A DNA stretch of 53,450 nucleotides from JAFDZV01 sp966128725 (GCA_966128725.1 CBHYLN010000015.1:1-53450); one strand, 5' to 3'; counted from the first letter of the stretch, positions 1-9,346 are shown. Notes: a model not told the origin generated them from the letters alone. Numbers and translations: made by a program.

Positions 1-24
1 CCCAACCACACGTACAAAACACAC

Positions 25-60
25 CCGCCCCCCCCGCGTTTTTGGGTGGGGGGGGCCCCC
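25..60. other. C/G homopolymer low-complexity stretch
   Basis: A run of C, then a short T run, then a run of G and C again. It can fold on itself, but the homopolymers make the sequence hard to read, so an assembly or sequencing artefact is possible. A terminator of a gene left of the window is the other reading. Confidence 0.3.
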
Positions 61-206
61 ACCGCGCGCCGCCCCGCGACGATGGCAGCACGGGATGTTT
101 TTCAGTATGTTCGCGCTTGCTGCATTGGCTCGCCATCGGACACATCGATGCGGGCAACGGCCACACAGCAGCCAGACACGACCGAAACGAACCTGCACAT
201 CCTGCC

Positions 207-947
207 ATGGAATCAACGCAACCCAACAACGCGATGCCGCATCAGCGTTCGGTACCACCGCCTTCGCCTGGGCGTGTGTGGGGATCGGTCGGGATGACCG
301 TTCTGGGCTACAACCTTCTGCTTGGCTCGCTGATCGCGCTGCCTTCGTTCCTTATCCCGACACTTGGTGGCAGGCTGGATGAGCGCGGCGTTACCACGGT
401 TGCGCTCACCGGCACATTGGTCGCCGAGCTGATCGCGCTGTACGTGCTTGTACGATGGCTGCGACGCGATGGGCGTCGGCTTGCCGACATCGGCTGGCGC
501 CGGAGCACAACCGTGACGGCAATCGTGGCGGGCGTGGTGTTTGGCGGCGCCTACGCCGCGTACACCCTGGGCATTCCGGCCGTTGGCGACAACGCAACCG
601 AGATTTCGCTGTTCAAGGTGTTGGGCGTGGTGGTAGGTGTATCCGGTGGCGTTATCGAGGAAATCGTGTTCCGTGGCTTTGTCATCACCGAGCTGGACCG
701 CATCGGCACACCTGTTCCGGTGCAGATCCTTGTCTCCGGCCTCACGTTCGCGATGATCCACGCCGGCTTCAACATCAGCGGGATCATCGTGACATTCGTG
801 ATGGGGTTGATCCTGGCCACGCTGTTTGTTGTTGGCAAGCGCAGCCTTACGCCGGTTGCCATCAGTCACGGCCTGATCAACGCCGTCATCGAACCCTGGT
901 TGCTGCTGTTCATCATCACGTATTACGCCGAGATGTTCGCATCCTGA
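207..947 (+). CDS. CPBP family intramembrane metalloprotease
   Basis: Membrane protein of 246 residues in the CPBP (CAAX protease / bacteriocin-processing) family, which cleaves within the membrane using a Zn2+ site. All three family motifs are visible: EEIVFR (E151, E152, R156), FAMIH (F181, H185) and HGLIN (H221, N225). Several hydrophobic segments surround them. The reading frame stays open upstream to base 42, but that extension is low-complexity and hydrophilic, so I start at ATG 207. A TATGTTCG at 106-113 could be its -7 promoter element, without a good -33. It is convergent with the ABC permease gene, 22 bases away. The substrate cannot be inferred from context; in bacteria the family includes bacteriocin self-immunity and prenyl-protein processing members. 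Confidence 0.85.
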   Translation: MESTQPNNAMPHQRSVPPPSPGRVWGSVGMTVLGYNLLLGSLIALPSFLIPTLGGRLDERGVTTVALTGTLVAELIALYVLVRWLRRDGRRLADIGWRRSTTVTAIVAGVVFGGAYAAYTLGIPAVGDNATEISLFKVLGVVVGVSGGVIEEIVFRGFVITELDRIGTPVPVQILVSGLTFAMIHAGFNISGIIVTFVMGLILATLFVVGKRSLTPVAISHGLINAVIEPWLLLFIITYYAEMFAS

Positions 948-969
948 GGGCCTGGCGCACGGGCGGGCG

Positions 970-1854
970 CTACTTGCGTTCGCCCAGCAGCTTGAACTGC
1001 ACCAGCGAAACGGCGAGGATAAGGATGAAGACAACGTAGGCGATTGCCGAGGCGTATCCCATCGCATCGCTTTGCACGAAGGCGCGTTCGTAGATCTGAT
1101 ACACCAGCGTGGTTGTGGAGTTGATCGGCCCGCCCTTGGTCATCACGTAGACCTCGGTAAACACCTGGAACGAACGGATGGTGTTGATCACGATCACGAA
1201 CAGCAGCATGGGCCGTATGCCGGGCAGTGTGATGCCCACGAACTGCTGCCAGCCGGACGCCCCATCCAGATCGGCGGCCTCGTACAGATCCTTCGGGATC
1301 GTCTGCAACGACGCCAGGAACAGCACCACGTAATACCCGATCGCAATCCACACATCCATTGCCATGATCGAGGCCAACGCCGTGCTTGGGCTGGCAAGCC
1401 ATCCATCCTTGGGATAGGGCATTCCAACCATCGAAAGCAGACTGTTGATGTAGCCGTCGTGCGCGTACAGGTTGGTGAAGATCAACGACAGCACCACGAT
1501 TGACGTAACCGACGGGATGAAGTACGCGGAGCGATAGAAACTTTTCCAGGCGATGTTCTTGTTGAGCATCACCGCAAGCGCCAGGGCGAAGATGGTGGTG
1601 AACGGGATGGTGCCCACCACGAAGATCACGGTGTTGGCCAACGCCTTCCAGAACACCGGATCGGAAATCAGACGCTGATAATTGGCCAGGCCGATCCACG
1701 TTGCGCGATTGGAAAGCGTGTTGTACTGCGTGAAGCTCAGGTACAGCGACTGCAACAACGGATACAGCCAGAACGCCGCAAGCGTAACAAGCCAGGGCGC
1801 CATGAACGCCCAGGTAATGGCCGGCTTCTCCAGTGTGTAGGTTCTACGCGACAC
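970..1854 (-). CDS. Sugar-type ABC transporter permease (MalF/UgpA-like)
   Basis: Inner-membrane permease of 294 residues of the carbohydrate-uptake ABC class. About six membrane segments are visible. The cytoplasmic EAA loop (YEAADLDGAS ... LPGIRP, about 191-214) docks to the ATPase. The start is GTG 1854, preceded by an AGGAA Shine-Dalgarno a few bases upstream; no ATG fits the N-terminus as well. Families of this kind normally come with a second permease (MalG type), a solute-binding lipoprotein and a MsmX/UgpC ATPase, but none of these is in the window. The partners must therefore be encoded elsewhere. The gene shares its strand with the next gene upstream (1922-2539) but I see no functional link. 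Confidence 0.9.
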   Translation of the reverse strand: MSRRTYTLEKPAITWAFMAPWLVTLAAFWLYPLLQSLYLSFTQYNTLSNRATWIGLANYQRLISDPVFWKALANTVIFVVGTIPFTTIFALALAVMLNKNIAWKSFYRSAYFIPSVTSIVVLSLIFTNLYAHDGYINSLLSMVGMPYPKDGWLASPSTALASIMAMDVWIAIGYYVVLFLASLQTIPKDLYEAADLDGASGWQQFVGITLPGIRPMLLFVIVINTIRSFQVFTEVYVMTKGGPINSTTTLVYQIYERAFVQSDAMGYASAIAYVVFILILAVSLVQFKLLGERK

Positions 1855-1921
1855 GGTTCCTCACGCTCAGGTTAACCAACGTTGCACCCCTGGCGGCGCC
1901 GCCAAACGGCAGGGCGCCACG

Positions 1922-2539
1922 TTACTTCCGATACTTCCAGTTGCGATCCCTTCCCTCGGCCATCATCTCCAGCGCGCTCTGCAAACGCCGCGTGCGTGTT
2001 GCCTCGGTTTTCGCCTCGGTAATCCATTCGATGTATTCGCGCCGATGCGACGGCGGGAAGGCCTCGAACACACGCCGGGCGGCGGCGTTCTTCCGCAGGG
2101 CGGCCGCAAGATCATCCGGCACCTCGGCCTCCGGCTTCGGCGCGCGTGTCCGTGTGCTCGCGGCGGGCCTGGCGCCCTCCTTGTTCAAGCGCGCGGCCTG
2201 CTTGATATAGGCCATCAGAACACGATCGGCCGGAAGATCCTGCCGCGAGGTGATGCGCCCCATCTGCCCCATGGCTGCTGTCTCGGTCCCGGCGAACAGG
2301 CCGTGTGTATCCTCCATCAATCCCGCGCGCCAGAACCCAAAGACACAGTGCTTCTTGAACGCGGCCATGTGGCACATCACCGCACCGCAGTAGTCAAAGT
2401 GCGGCATGCCCCACTTGATCGTCTCCACCACGTCGGGACAGGCCCGGTGCACAAGCTCGCGCAGATGAATCAGGATTGGCCGGGCGAACTCGGCCGCCTT
2501 CGCGATATACGCATCCACACGCGCGTCGGTGTTCTTCAT
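1922..2539 (-). CDS. YdeI/OmpD-associated family protein (DUF1801 plus OmdA)
   Basis: Soluble protein of 205 residues. The N-terminal half has the DUF1801 pattern (IKWGMPHFDYCG near 45-56, followed by aromatic-rich strands with FGFW). The C-terminal half has the YdeI/OmdA helix pattern with R-EYIEWI-EAK and T-RTRRL. These proteins are widespread and were named for association with OmpD or bacteriocin protection; the biochemical role is not settled. The longer open frame to 2575 adds an unlikely N-terminus, and ATG 2539 gives the family-typical start MKNTDARV. It lies between ligA and the ABC permease on the same strand, 59 bases downstream of the ligA stop, so it may be read from the ligA transcript. 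Confidence 0.85.
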   Translation of the reverse strand: MKNTDARVDAYIAKAAEFARPILIHLRELVHRACPDVVETIKWGMPHFDYCGAVMCHMAAFKKHCVFGFWRAGLMEDTHGLFAGTETAAMGQMGRITSRQDLPADRVLMAYIKQAARLNKEGARPAASTRTRAPKPEAEVPDDLAAALRKNAAARRVFEAFPPSHRREYIEWITEAKTEATRTRRLQSALEMMAEGRDRNWKYRK

Positions 2540-2598
2540 GGCAATTGGCCCACAATGGAAAACGGAACGCATCAACCGCCGAAACGGCGGCCCTGAAA

Positions 2599-4632
2599 CT
2601 ACAGACCCAGCATCCGCCGGAACTCCTCCTCATCGATAACCGCGATGCCAAGCGACTCGGCCTTGGCAAGCTTGGAACCAGCCTCGGCCCCGGCAAGAAC
2701 ATACGAGGTCTTCTTGCTCACGCTGGAGCTTACCTTGCCACCACGTTCCTCGATCAGCGCCGCGGCTTCCTCGCGCGTATACCCCGGGAGCGTTCCGGTA
2801 AGCACGAAGGTTTTTCCGGCCAGGAGCAGCGAGGCCGCCGATTCGCCCTCCGGTTTCGCCGGACCGCTAAGCTGCAAGCCGGCCTGCCGCAACCGCTCCA
2901 CCAACGCTCTGTTGCCTGCGTCCTGGAAAAACCGCGCCACCGATTCGGCAATGCGCGGCCCAATTTCGTTCACGGTCTGCAACCGATCAACGTCGGCGGT
3001 CATAAGCAGATCGATGGTCGCGAACTCCTGCGCCAGCACCCGGGCAACGGTTGCGCCAACGTGGCGTATGCCCAGGCCGAACAGCACGCGCGAATACGGG
3101 CGAGCCTTGCTGGCCTCGATCCCATCAAGAAGATTATCGGCCGAACGCTCACCCCAGCGCTCCAACGCGGCAATCTCGTCGCGCCGTTCGCGCAGGTCGT
3201 AGATATCGGCATAGTTGCCTAGCCATCCAAGCGCCACCAACTGATCCACCACTTTTTCGCCGAGCCCGGAGATGTCCAGCGCGGCACGCGACGCGAAGTG
3301 CTGGATCCGACCGCGGATCTGCCACGGACACTCCGCATGTTCGCAGTAGTAGTTGGCCTCGCCCTCGGGACGGTGCAGCGGGGTTTGCAACGGACACGGG
3401 CAGGTGCTGGGGAACGTGAACGGCTGTGTATCGGGCGGACGCTCGGCCAGCACCACTTCGTTCACCTTCGGAATAACGTCGCCGCCCTTTTCGATCACCA
3501 CCGTGTCGCCGGCGCGGATATCCTTCTCGGCAATGAAGTCCGCATTGTGCAGGGTAGCGCGGCTGATGGTGGAGCCGGCCAGGAACACGGGCTCCAGCTC
3601 GGCAACCGGCGTCACCGTGCCAAGGCGCCCTACCTGCAACGTGATGCCGTTCAGGCCGGTACGGGCCGTACGGGCCTCGAACTTGTACGCGATTGCCCAT
3701 CGAGGCGATCGGGCGATTGTTCCCAGGCGCGCCTGCTGCGCTAGCGAGTCCACCTTTACCACCACGCCATCAACCTCGTACGGAAGTTCGTCGCGGCGGC
3801 GCTCCCATTCCTCACGAAAAGCCAGCACGTCGTCAACCGTGAGGCAGATCCTGCGCTGGTTGTTGACAACGAAACCCAGATCGCCGAGTATCTCGAGACT
3901 TTGCGAATGGCTGGCGAGCTCAACGCCGTCGACCGTGAGATAATACAGGAAGGCCGCCAACGGTCTGGTGGCCACCACCCTGGGATCGAGCATCTTCAAT
4001 GTGCCGGCGGTAGAGTTGCGCGGATTGGCGAACGTCTTTTCGCCGGCAAGCGCGCGTTCCTCGTTCATCGCCTCGAACTCGTCCTTGGTCATGTACACCT
4101 CGCCGCGCACTTCAAACGAACGCAGTGCCTGGCCGTTCACCTCCACCGGCCGCACAACCAGCGGGATGGAACGTATCGTGCGGATGTTGGGCGTTACATC
4201 ATCGCCCTGTTCGCCATCGCCACGGGTAGCGCCAACGGCCAACCGTCCGTCCTGATACGTAAGGCTAATGGCAACGCCGTCGATCTTCAGCTCGCAGACA
4301 TACCGATACTCCTCCCCTTCCAGACGCTCGCGCACGCGGCGATCGAACTCACGAACCTCATCGGCCGTGTACGTGTTCGCCAACGAGAGCATCGGCCGCG
4401 CGTGCGTGACGGTTGGGAAATCGGACGTGAGATCCGAGCCAACACGTTGCGTTGGCGAATCGGGCACCACCAGATCGGGATGCGCGAGCTCCAACCCGGT
4501 AAGCTCTTCAAGCAAGGCATCGTACTCACGATCGCTGATAACCGGATCGTGCAGCACGTAGTATCGGTAGTTGTGCTCGTTGAGTTGTTCGCGCAGTTGG
4601 CGCGCGCGCTCGGCGGCGGAATCGTTCGACAT
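2599..4632 (-). CDS. ligA: NAD+-dependent DNA ligase LigA
   Basis: Essential replicative ligase, 677 residues, the normal family length. Domains in order: Ia domain with the NYRYY and SDREYD signatures (about 20-40), adenylation domain with the catalytic lysine in KIDG (K116), OB fold, a four-cysteine zinc finger (CPC ... CEHAEC, near 410-440), helix-hairpin-helix region with DISGLGEKV, and a C-terminal BRCT domain (LAGKTFVLTG onward). The reaction seals nicks using NAD+ as AMP donor. Start ATG 4632. The promoter at 4643-4673 places transcription start within about ten bases of the ATG, so the mRNA has little or no leader. The gene is divergent from the pentapeptide-repeat gene. Confidence 0.98.
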   Translation of the reverse strand: MSNDSAAERARQLREQLNEHNYRYYVLHDPVISDREYDALLEELTGLELAHPDLVVPDSPTQRVGSDLTSDFPTVTHARPMLSLANTYTADEVREFDRRVRERLEGEEYRYVCELKIDGVAISLTYQDGRLAVGATRGDGEQGDDVTPNIRTIRSIPLVVRPVEVNGQALRSFEVRGEVYMTKDEFEAMNEERALAGEKTFANPRNSTAGTLKMLDPRVVATRPLAAFLYYLTVDGVELASHSQSLEILGDLGFVVNNQRRICLTVDDVLAFREEWERRRDELPYEVDGVVVKVDSLAQQARLGTIARSPRWAIAYKFEARTARTGLNGITLQVGRLGTVTPVAELEPVFLAGSTISRATLHNADFIAEKDIRAGDTVVIEKGGDVIPKVNEVVLAERPPDTQPFTFPSTCPCPLQTPLHRPEGEANYYCEHAECPWQIRGRIQHFASRAALDISGLGEKVVDQLVALGWLGNYADIYDLRERRDEIAALERWGERSADNLLDGIEASKARPYSRVLFGLGIRHVGATVARVLAQEFATIDLLMTADVDRLQTVNEIGPRIAESVARFFQDAGNRALVERLRQAGLQLSGPAKPEGESAASLLLAGKTFVLTGTLPGYTREEAAALIEERGGKVSSSVSKKTSYVLAGAEAGSKLAKAESLGIAVIDEEEFRRMLGL

Positions 4633-4642
4633 GCGAATTCGG

Positions 4643-4673
4643 GGAAACTAGGGTTCGAGCAACCGTGGCACAA
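4643..4673 (-). promoter_or_regulatory. ligA promoter, TTG-N20-TAGTTTCC
   Basis: On the minus strand TTG (4673-4671), then exactly 20 bases, then TAGTTTCC (4650-4643), a six-of-eight match to TAnnTTTG counting the free positions. It ends ten bases before the ATG at 4632. The same TTG-N20-TA spacing recurs at several other genes in the window, which supports it. Confidence 0.55.
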
Positions 4674-4761
4674 CGGGGCGGCGTGATGCCATCCGGTTGC
4701 GCGCACGCCGGCCGCTGATGTACTGGAGAGAAGCCCCGCAAAGATAGCAGCCCGGGCCGTG

Positions 4762-4792
4762 TTGCCCACGATCGGTACCGGTTCTAACTTGG
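4762..4792 (+). promoter_or_regulatory. Candidate promoter of pentapeptide-repeat gene
   Basis: TTG at 4762-4764, 20 bases, TAACTTGG at 4785-4792. It has the same spacing as the other promoters here, with one departure in the TTTG part. It lies about 80 bases upstream of the start codon, in the divergent region shared with ligA. Confidence 0.45.
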
Positions 4793-4871
4793 GGCGGCCA
4801 GTTCCCCCTGGCCGGTCCAGACTCCCAACGCCCGCCCCTCGGCACAGCCAACTCCATTTACGGTGCATGCC

Positions 4872-6683
4872 ATGCATTGGGCACTGCTGTACGCCTACTC
4901 GATTGCCGCCATCCTGTTGCTGCCGCGCGCCTTTGGTCGCCGTGCCCACGCCGCCAACGCGAAATATTCGCCGGGCACGGTGCTCGGGCTTGCGATAGTG
5001 TTACCGGTGCTGGCGGGCCTGGTAACGCTTGCAACCCACTTTTATCCGAAATCCGATCGCGTGCTGTCGTTCGTGGCCAGCACGGGCAACTCATACGAGA
5101 TTGCGCCGGGCAGGGTACTGCCCAATCAACGCACGTACATCGACCGCACGTACGGGCTTACCTCGATCCCGGCGGAGGTTCGTGGCTACACGATAATCCG
5201 AACGGCGAATCATGACAAGGCCACCATGCTCCGCAACATGTTCGCGCTGAAGTTCCGGCGTGGAACGGTGATCTACGTAGCGTTCGACAACGACCTGAAG
5301 GAACAACTGCCCACGTGGCTGGTTGCCCTGGCCCCGAGCGGGCCGGCGCCGGGCCTGATCATCACAAACGCGGTGGATACATTCGCGCTGTACAGGCATG
5401 CCGTGGATGCCGACACCAGCATCACCTTCGGCGGAAACGCCACCGCAAGCAGCGCCGAATGGATCAGGGAGAAACGGCGTGGGAGCACCTACTTCGTGTT
5501 GGCGTCGGAGCCCCCCGTCAACATCGTTGGCGCCGAGGAGATTCAGGGAACGGCGCAGCCGGATTCGGAGACTGTCGAAATCGCGGCGCTGATACCGGGG
5601 AGCACGGGCACAACCATGCATCCCGGCGACACGGCGAACCATGCGCCTGCCGCGCTGCCCAACGCCGCCCAAAGCGAGCAGCGCCTGATTGGCATGCTGA
5701 CCGCGCACAACCGCTGGCTGCAGCACGCGCCCGGCGGGGCACGGCTGGATCTGCACGGGCACCAACTGGAGGGGCTGGCGATGAACGGCGCCAACCTTGC
5801 AGGCGCTGATATGATCGGCGCACGGATGCCGCATGCGTCGTTCGTGGCCTGCAACATGCAGCGAGCGGAAATGGTGGAGTCGTCGTTCTTCGGAAGCGGA
5901 AACCTGATACGCTGCAACCTTGCCCGCGCCGATATGCGCCGTGCAAACATGAGTGGGGTGCAATTCAACGGCGCGAATCTGGAGAATGCGTTGCTGGTTG
6001 GCACACGGCTGGACAGCGCCAACTTTTCGCACGCCGACATGGCGGGCGTGGTGTTCGAGCCGGCCTCCCTGCCGGACATCCGCTCGATTGCCGAGGCCGA
6101 CAATCTTGAGCGGATGACGTACGTGAATCACCCGAGCGCCCTGGTTGAGCTGCGTTCGCAGTTCGAGGCTATGGGGTACGAGGACCAACGCCGGCGGGTA
6201 ACCGCCGCGATCGAGCGCCAGGCCACCGAGGAGGCGCCGTGGTTCGACCGGAATCTGCGCAGGCTGTTCTTCGGGTTCACATGCGAATACGGCGTGGCTG
6301 TCTGGAGGCCGCTGGTGCTGTTTGCAATCCTGCTGGCCTTCTTCCTGCCGGTGTACATCGTCATCGAAGTCTGGCGCCCCGGATCGGCCTGCATGGAGGA
6401 AGTGCCCGAGGAGGGCGCCGCGGCGCCTGCCGAAAACGCGAGAAGGGCACGCACAACCTGGTACGGCACACTGGGCACGATGATCATGTTCACGGTGCTC
6501 GCCGGATTCACGATCAGCCACGAGCAGTTCAACGTGTCCGAGTGGATCCTTCGCCTGCTTCCCACCGAGCGCCGAGCCCGCGCACGCGGCGGCGCGCGCG
6601 TGATTTCCGGCATCCACGCCATCGCCGGATTCTACCTGGTGATCCTGTGGCTGCTCCTGTACTTGAAAAACCCGTTCGAGTAA
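4872..6683 (+). CDS. Pentapeptide-repeat membrane protein
   Basis: About 603 residues. Two hydrophobic segments open the protein (within the first about 60 residues). A soluble region follows with a beta-rich block (AEVRGYTIIRTANHDKA ... VYVAFDND) of a kind I have seen in secreted proteins but cannot name. Next come about 120 residues of pentapeptide repeats (about 290-410; A(D/N)LxG-like units such as GANLAGADMIGARM), expected to form a quadrilateral beta-helix. After that there is a hydrophilic linker and three C-terminal membrane segments (near 500, 545 and 590). Proteins with C-terminal membrane domains and pentapeptide repeats are common but mostly uncharacterised. I choose ATG 4872; GTG 4863 is in frame and possible. 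No Shine-Dalgarno is evident. Function unknown. Confidence 0.8.
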   Translation: MHWALLYAYSIAAILLLPRAFGRRAHAANAKYSPGTVLGLAIVLPVLAGLVTLATHFYPKSDRVLSFVASTGNSYEIAPGRVLPNQRTYIDRTYGLTSIPAEVRGYTIIRTANHDKATMLRNMFALKFRRGTVIYVAFDNDLKEQLPTWLVALAPSGPAPGLIITNAVDTFALYRHAVDADTSITFGGNATASSAEWIREKRRGSTYFVLASEPPVNIVGAEEIQGTAQPDSETVEIAALIPGSTGTTMHPGDTANHAPAALPNAAQSEQRLIGMLTAHNRWLQHAPGGARLDLHGHQLEGLAMNGANLAGADMIGARMPHASFVACNMQRAEMVESSFFGSGNLIRCNLARADMRRANMSGVQFNGANLENALLVGTRLDSANFSHADMAGVVFEPASLPDIRSIAEADNLERMTYVNHPSALVELRSQFEAMGYEDQRRRVTAAIERQATEEAPWFDRNLRRLFFGFTCEYGVAVWRPLVLFAILLAFFLPVYIVIEVWRPGSACMEEVPEEGAAAPAENARRARTTWYGTLGTMIMFTVLAGFTISHEQFNVSEWILRLLPTERRARARGGARVISGIHAIAGFYLVILWLLLYLKNPFE

Positions 6684-6755
6684 GCGCATCGCAATGTCGC
6701 GGCGGAATCATAGTTTCGCCAGTTACATAAACCGAACGCATCAGAAGATCCATCC

Positions 6756-7463
6756 ATGGGTAGAGCATTTGAATTCCGCCGGGCGCGCAAGGAAAAGCGC
6801 TGGGCAAACATGTCGAAGACCTTCACGAAGATTGGTCGCGAAATCGCAATTGCCGTAAAGCAGGCCGGCCCGGACCCCGCGGCCAACCCTCGGCTGCGTA
6901 TGGCGATCCAGAACGCGAAGGGTGCGAACATGCCGAAGGATACCGTCGAGGCAGCCGTAAAGCGCGCGGCATCGAAGGAGGAAGGGAACTTTACCGAGGC
7001 ATTGTACGAGGGGTACGGGCCACACGGCGTTGCAATCATGGTGGAATGCGCCACCGACAACCCAACGCGCACGGTTGCCAATCTCCGTATGTACTTCAAT
7101 CGCTCCGGCGGCGCGCTGGGGACCTCGGGTTCGCTGGACTTCATGTTCGATCGCAAGGGCGTATTCCGTCTGCCCGCCGAAGGCCTGAACCTGGAGGATC
7201 TGGAGTTGGAGCTGATCGACTACGGCGCCGAGGATGTGGCGGTGGAGGATGGCGAAGTTGTTATCACAACCGCGTTCAGCGATTTCGGTTCGATGCAGAA
7301 GGCGCTTGAGGAACGTGGCCTGGCCGCCACAAGTTCGCAGTTGCAACGAATCCCGAACACGCTCACCGAACTGGCCACCGAGAACGAGGAGGCCGTGCTT
7401 GCGCTGATCGACCGCCTTGAGGAGGACGACGACGTGCAGGCCGTGTACCATAACATTGCCTGA
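6756..7463 (+). CDS. yebC: YebC/PmpR (TACO1) family protein
   Basis: Cytoplasmic protein of 235 residues with the complete YebC architecture. The N-terminus MGRAFEFRRARKEKRW departs slightly from the usual AGHSKW motif and belongs to the MGRAFE-type subgroup seen in Bacteroidota relatives. The following helices carry NPRLRMAIQNAK and MPKDTVEAAVKRA, and the two alpha/beta domains follow. Family members are described as transcriptional regulators (PmpR) and, more recently, as aids to translation of proline-rich stretches; the sequence does not tell which applies. A TAGTTTCG at 6711-6718 could be the -7 element. The gene stands alone on the plus strand after the pentapeptide protein, with 72 bases between. 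Confidence 0.93.
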   Translation: MGRAFEFRRARKEKRWANMSKTFTKIGREIAIAVKQAGPDPAANPRLRMAIQNAKGANMPKDTVEAAVKRAASKEEGNFTEALYEGYGPHGVAIMVECATDNPTRTVANLRMYFNRSGGALGTSGSLDFMFDRKGVFRLPAEGLNLEDLELELIDYGAEDVAVEDGEVVITTAFSDFGSMQKALEERGLAATSSQLQRIPNTLTELATENEEAVLALIDRLEEDDDVQAVYHNIA

Positions 7464-7614
7464 GCCGCGTTGTTGAACGGGCCTCCACCGGAACGTGTGG
7501 CATGCATGCCATCGGCGGCAGCGAATCACATCCGGGAGGAGGCCGCATGGCCCGCACCACCTCGGCCGGGCCTGTTCGGCAGCCGCTATGATACCATGAA
7601 CAGCAGGCACCACG

Positions 7615-8244
7615 ATGGCGGCAATCCCGAACTACAGCACGTATTCGCTGGACGAGCTTCACGACGCCGAATCAACGGTTGATGTCGAGAAGTATCCGGA
7701 ACGGCATGCGCTGATCGTTGCGGAGATCGAGCGGCGGCGTCAGGAATCCGCCAACGAACGATTGCTGTTTCCGGTTCGGCTGTCATCGGATGCAACCGCC
7801 TTCCATCAGTACGGCACGCCGGCGTTGATGCTGGTAGTGGCCATCGCGATGGCGATCAAGGGATTCGGCGATACACCCCAGGGTCAGCGTGGGATGGTGC
7901 TGGGCGGCGTTGCGGCAATGGTTGCGATGGCGGCATTCGTGTTCGGTACCACGAGACTTCGCCATGTGACGCTGCACGAGCGTTCGCTGACGGTGCGCGG
8001 ATTTCGGACGACAACCGAGATCGACCTGGCGGATGTCATCGACGCCACCGAGCGGACACGGCGATTCAGCAGGCGCAACAACACGCCATACGTAACGCTG
8101 GAACTGCGCACGCCAAGCGCGTTCGGCGAAACGATCACCTTCCTCGCCAACCGCGATCTGGGCTGGCAGGACGATGGCCCAATGCCGATTGCCAAACGCA
8201 TCGTTCAGCTTGCGCGCAACCGACGCGCGGAGCTTGCAGCGTAG
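7615..8244 (+). CDS. Small membrane protein with PH-like C-terminal domain
   Basis: 209 residues of unknown function. The N-terminus has a short helical motif (YSLDELHDAESTVD ... YPERHALIVAEIERRR) typical of small membrane proteins that start with a tail-like helix. It is followed by two hydrophobic segments (about 63-83 and 93-111). A beta-rich C-terminal part (VTLHERSLTVRGF ... EIDLADVIDATE) looks like a bacterial PH-like domain. Start ATG 7615. The 8376-8410 hairpin lies 130 bases beyond the stop and may terminate it. I do not recognise a specific family. Confidence 0.7.
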   Translation: MAAIPNYSTYSLDELHDAESTVDVEKYPERHALIVAEIERRRQESANERLLFPVRLSSDATAFHQYGTPALMLVVAIAMAIKGFGDTPQGQRGMVLGGVAAMVAMAAFVFGTTRLRHVTLHERSLTVRGFRTTTEIDLADVIDATERTRRFSRRNNTPYVTLELRTPSAFGETITFLANRDLGWQDDGPMPIAKRIVQLARNRRAELAA

Positions 8245-8375
8245 CCCACGCGGGCGTAATCAACCCCATCACAAGCACCCGGGCGGGCCGCACTACCACG
8301 GGGCCACGCATCGATGCAACAGGCGCATCGCCCACCGCAAGAGAACAACCGTGCCAACGCGTGGCTGCAAATCAA

Positions 8376-8410
8376 ACGGGCCGGTTCGATGAACGATCGA
8401 ACCGGCCCGT
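8376..8410. terminator. Strong hairpin, bidirectional terminator
   Basis: Perfect 15-bp stem (arms 8376-8390 and 8396-8410) with a 5-base loop between the convergent genes ending at 8244 (+) and 8450 (-). On the minus strand it is followed by a T-rich stretch (TTGATTT), so it best serves the methyltransferase gene. Confidence 0.8.
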
Positions 8411-8449
8411 GCCATGTTTGCCTGCCGCACGAAAACGAATGCCTGCCTG

Positions 8450-9346
8450 CTATGCCCCGGCGGGTTGCGTGCCTGCGGCGGCCTGTGCCTCACGTTGAAG
8501 CCGTGCCGCATGCGCCGCGGGATCCTTGAACGTTGCCCGCACGGCGATCAGGCCACGCATGCTTTTCCACAGCGAGAACGCCAGCCAATGATGCGGACGG
8601 CGGATGATGTTCTTCAGGTCGGCATGGTCGCCGTGCCAGTAGTTGTAGTAGTGCTCGCTTACCACGCGCAAACCGCTGAGATCCGCAACGGTCTTCAGCT
8701 CCGGCATGGTGTACTCGTGGTGGTGCCCGATAAACGGCACCGCCGAGTTCCAGATATGTTCGATGGGTGTCAGCGGCGTGCGCCCGAAGAGCATGAAGTA
8801 CACACGCTTCGGCAGATATGCCAGGTTGGGCACTTCCAGATAAATGCTTCCCTCCGGCTTCATCAACGATGTGGCATTGGCCATGAACTGCTTCAACGAA
8901 TGCGGGTAATGCTCCAGCACGGCCATTACCGACACGAAGTCGAACTTGTCCGGGAAGGTTGGGGGGCCATCGAACGGATCGTAATCGATAATGCGCACGC
9001 CCTGCGACTCGATATGCCGGAACAAGGGCGTGAACGCCTCGTCATAGTACTGCAGCGCCTCGGTCATGGTGACATCAAACCCGAGTTTGGCCAACGTGAT
9101 CGGGAACACGCCACCAAAGCCGCCCAGATCGCAGATCGATTTCCCGCTCTTCAGCAGCTCCAGATACGCCCGGTAGTAGCGTGTGTTCGACACACGGAAG
9201 TAGTACGAATGGTCGAACTGATCCGGCCGCCAACCGAAGTTGTGTACGGCGATCCCCTCCTGCATCTGCGTGGTCCAGTGCTTCAGGACATCGGTCACAA
9301 CCTGCTGATAGATCTCGTCGAACTGCTGGTACGGTATCTGCTGCAT
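8450..9346 (-). CDS. Class I SAM-dependent methyltransferase
   Basis: 298 residues. The SAM-binding motif I is ICDLGGFGG (71-79). It is followed by an acidic end of strand 2 (TMTEAL), a motif near SVMAVLEHYPHSL and a strand carrying GSIYLEVPNL. This is the pattern of the Methyltransf_11/23 small-molecule or sugar methyltransferases. The frame is open to 9505, but the family-like start is ATG 9346 (MQQIPYQQF). A well-formed promoter lies 91 bases upstream. The substrate cannot be deduced; the nearest envelope genes are not in the same operon. The C-terminus is rich in Ala and Gln. Confidence 0.85.
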   Translation of the reverse strand: MQQIPYQQFDEIYQQVVTDVLKHWTTQMQEGIAVHNFGWRPDQFDHSYYFRVSNTRYYRAYLELLKSGKSICDLGGFGGVFPITLAKLGFDVTMTEALQYYDEAFTPLFRHIESQGVRIIDYDPFDGPPTFPDKFDFVSVMAVLEHYPHSLKQFMANATSLMKPEGSIYLEVPNLAYLPKRVYFMLFGRTPLTPIEHIWNSAVPFIGHHHEYTMPELKTVADLSGLRVVSEHYYNYWHGDHADLKNIIRRPHHWLAFSLWKSMRGLIAVRATFKDPAAHAARLQREAQAAAGTQPAGA

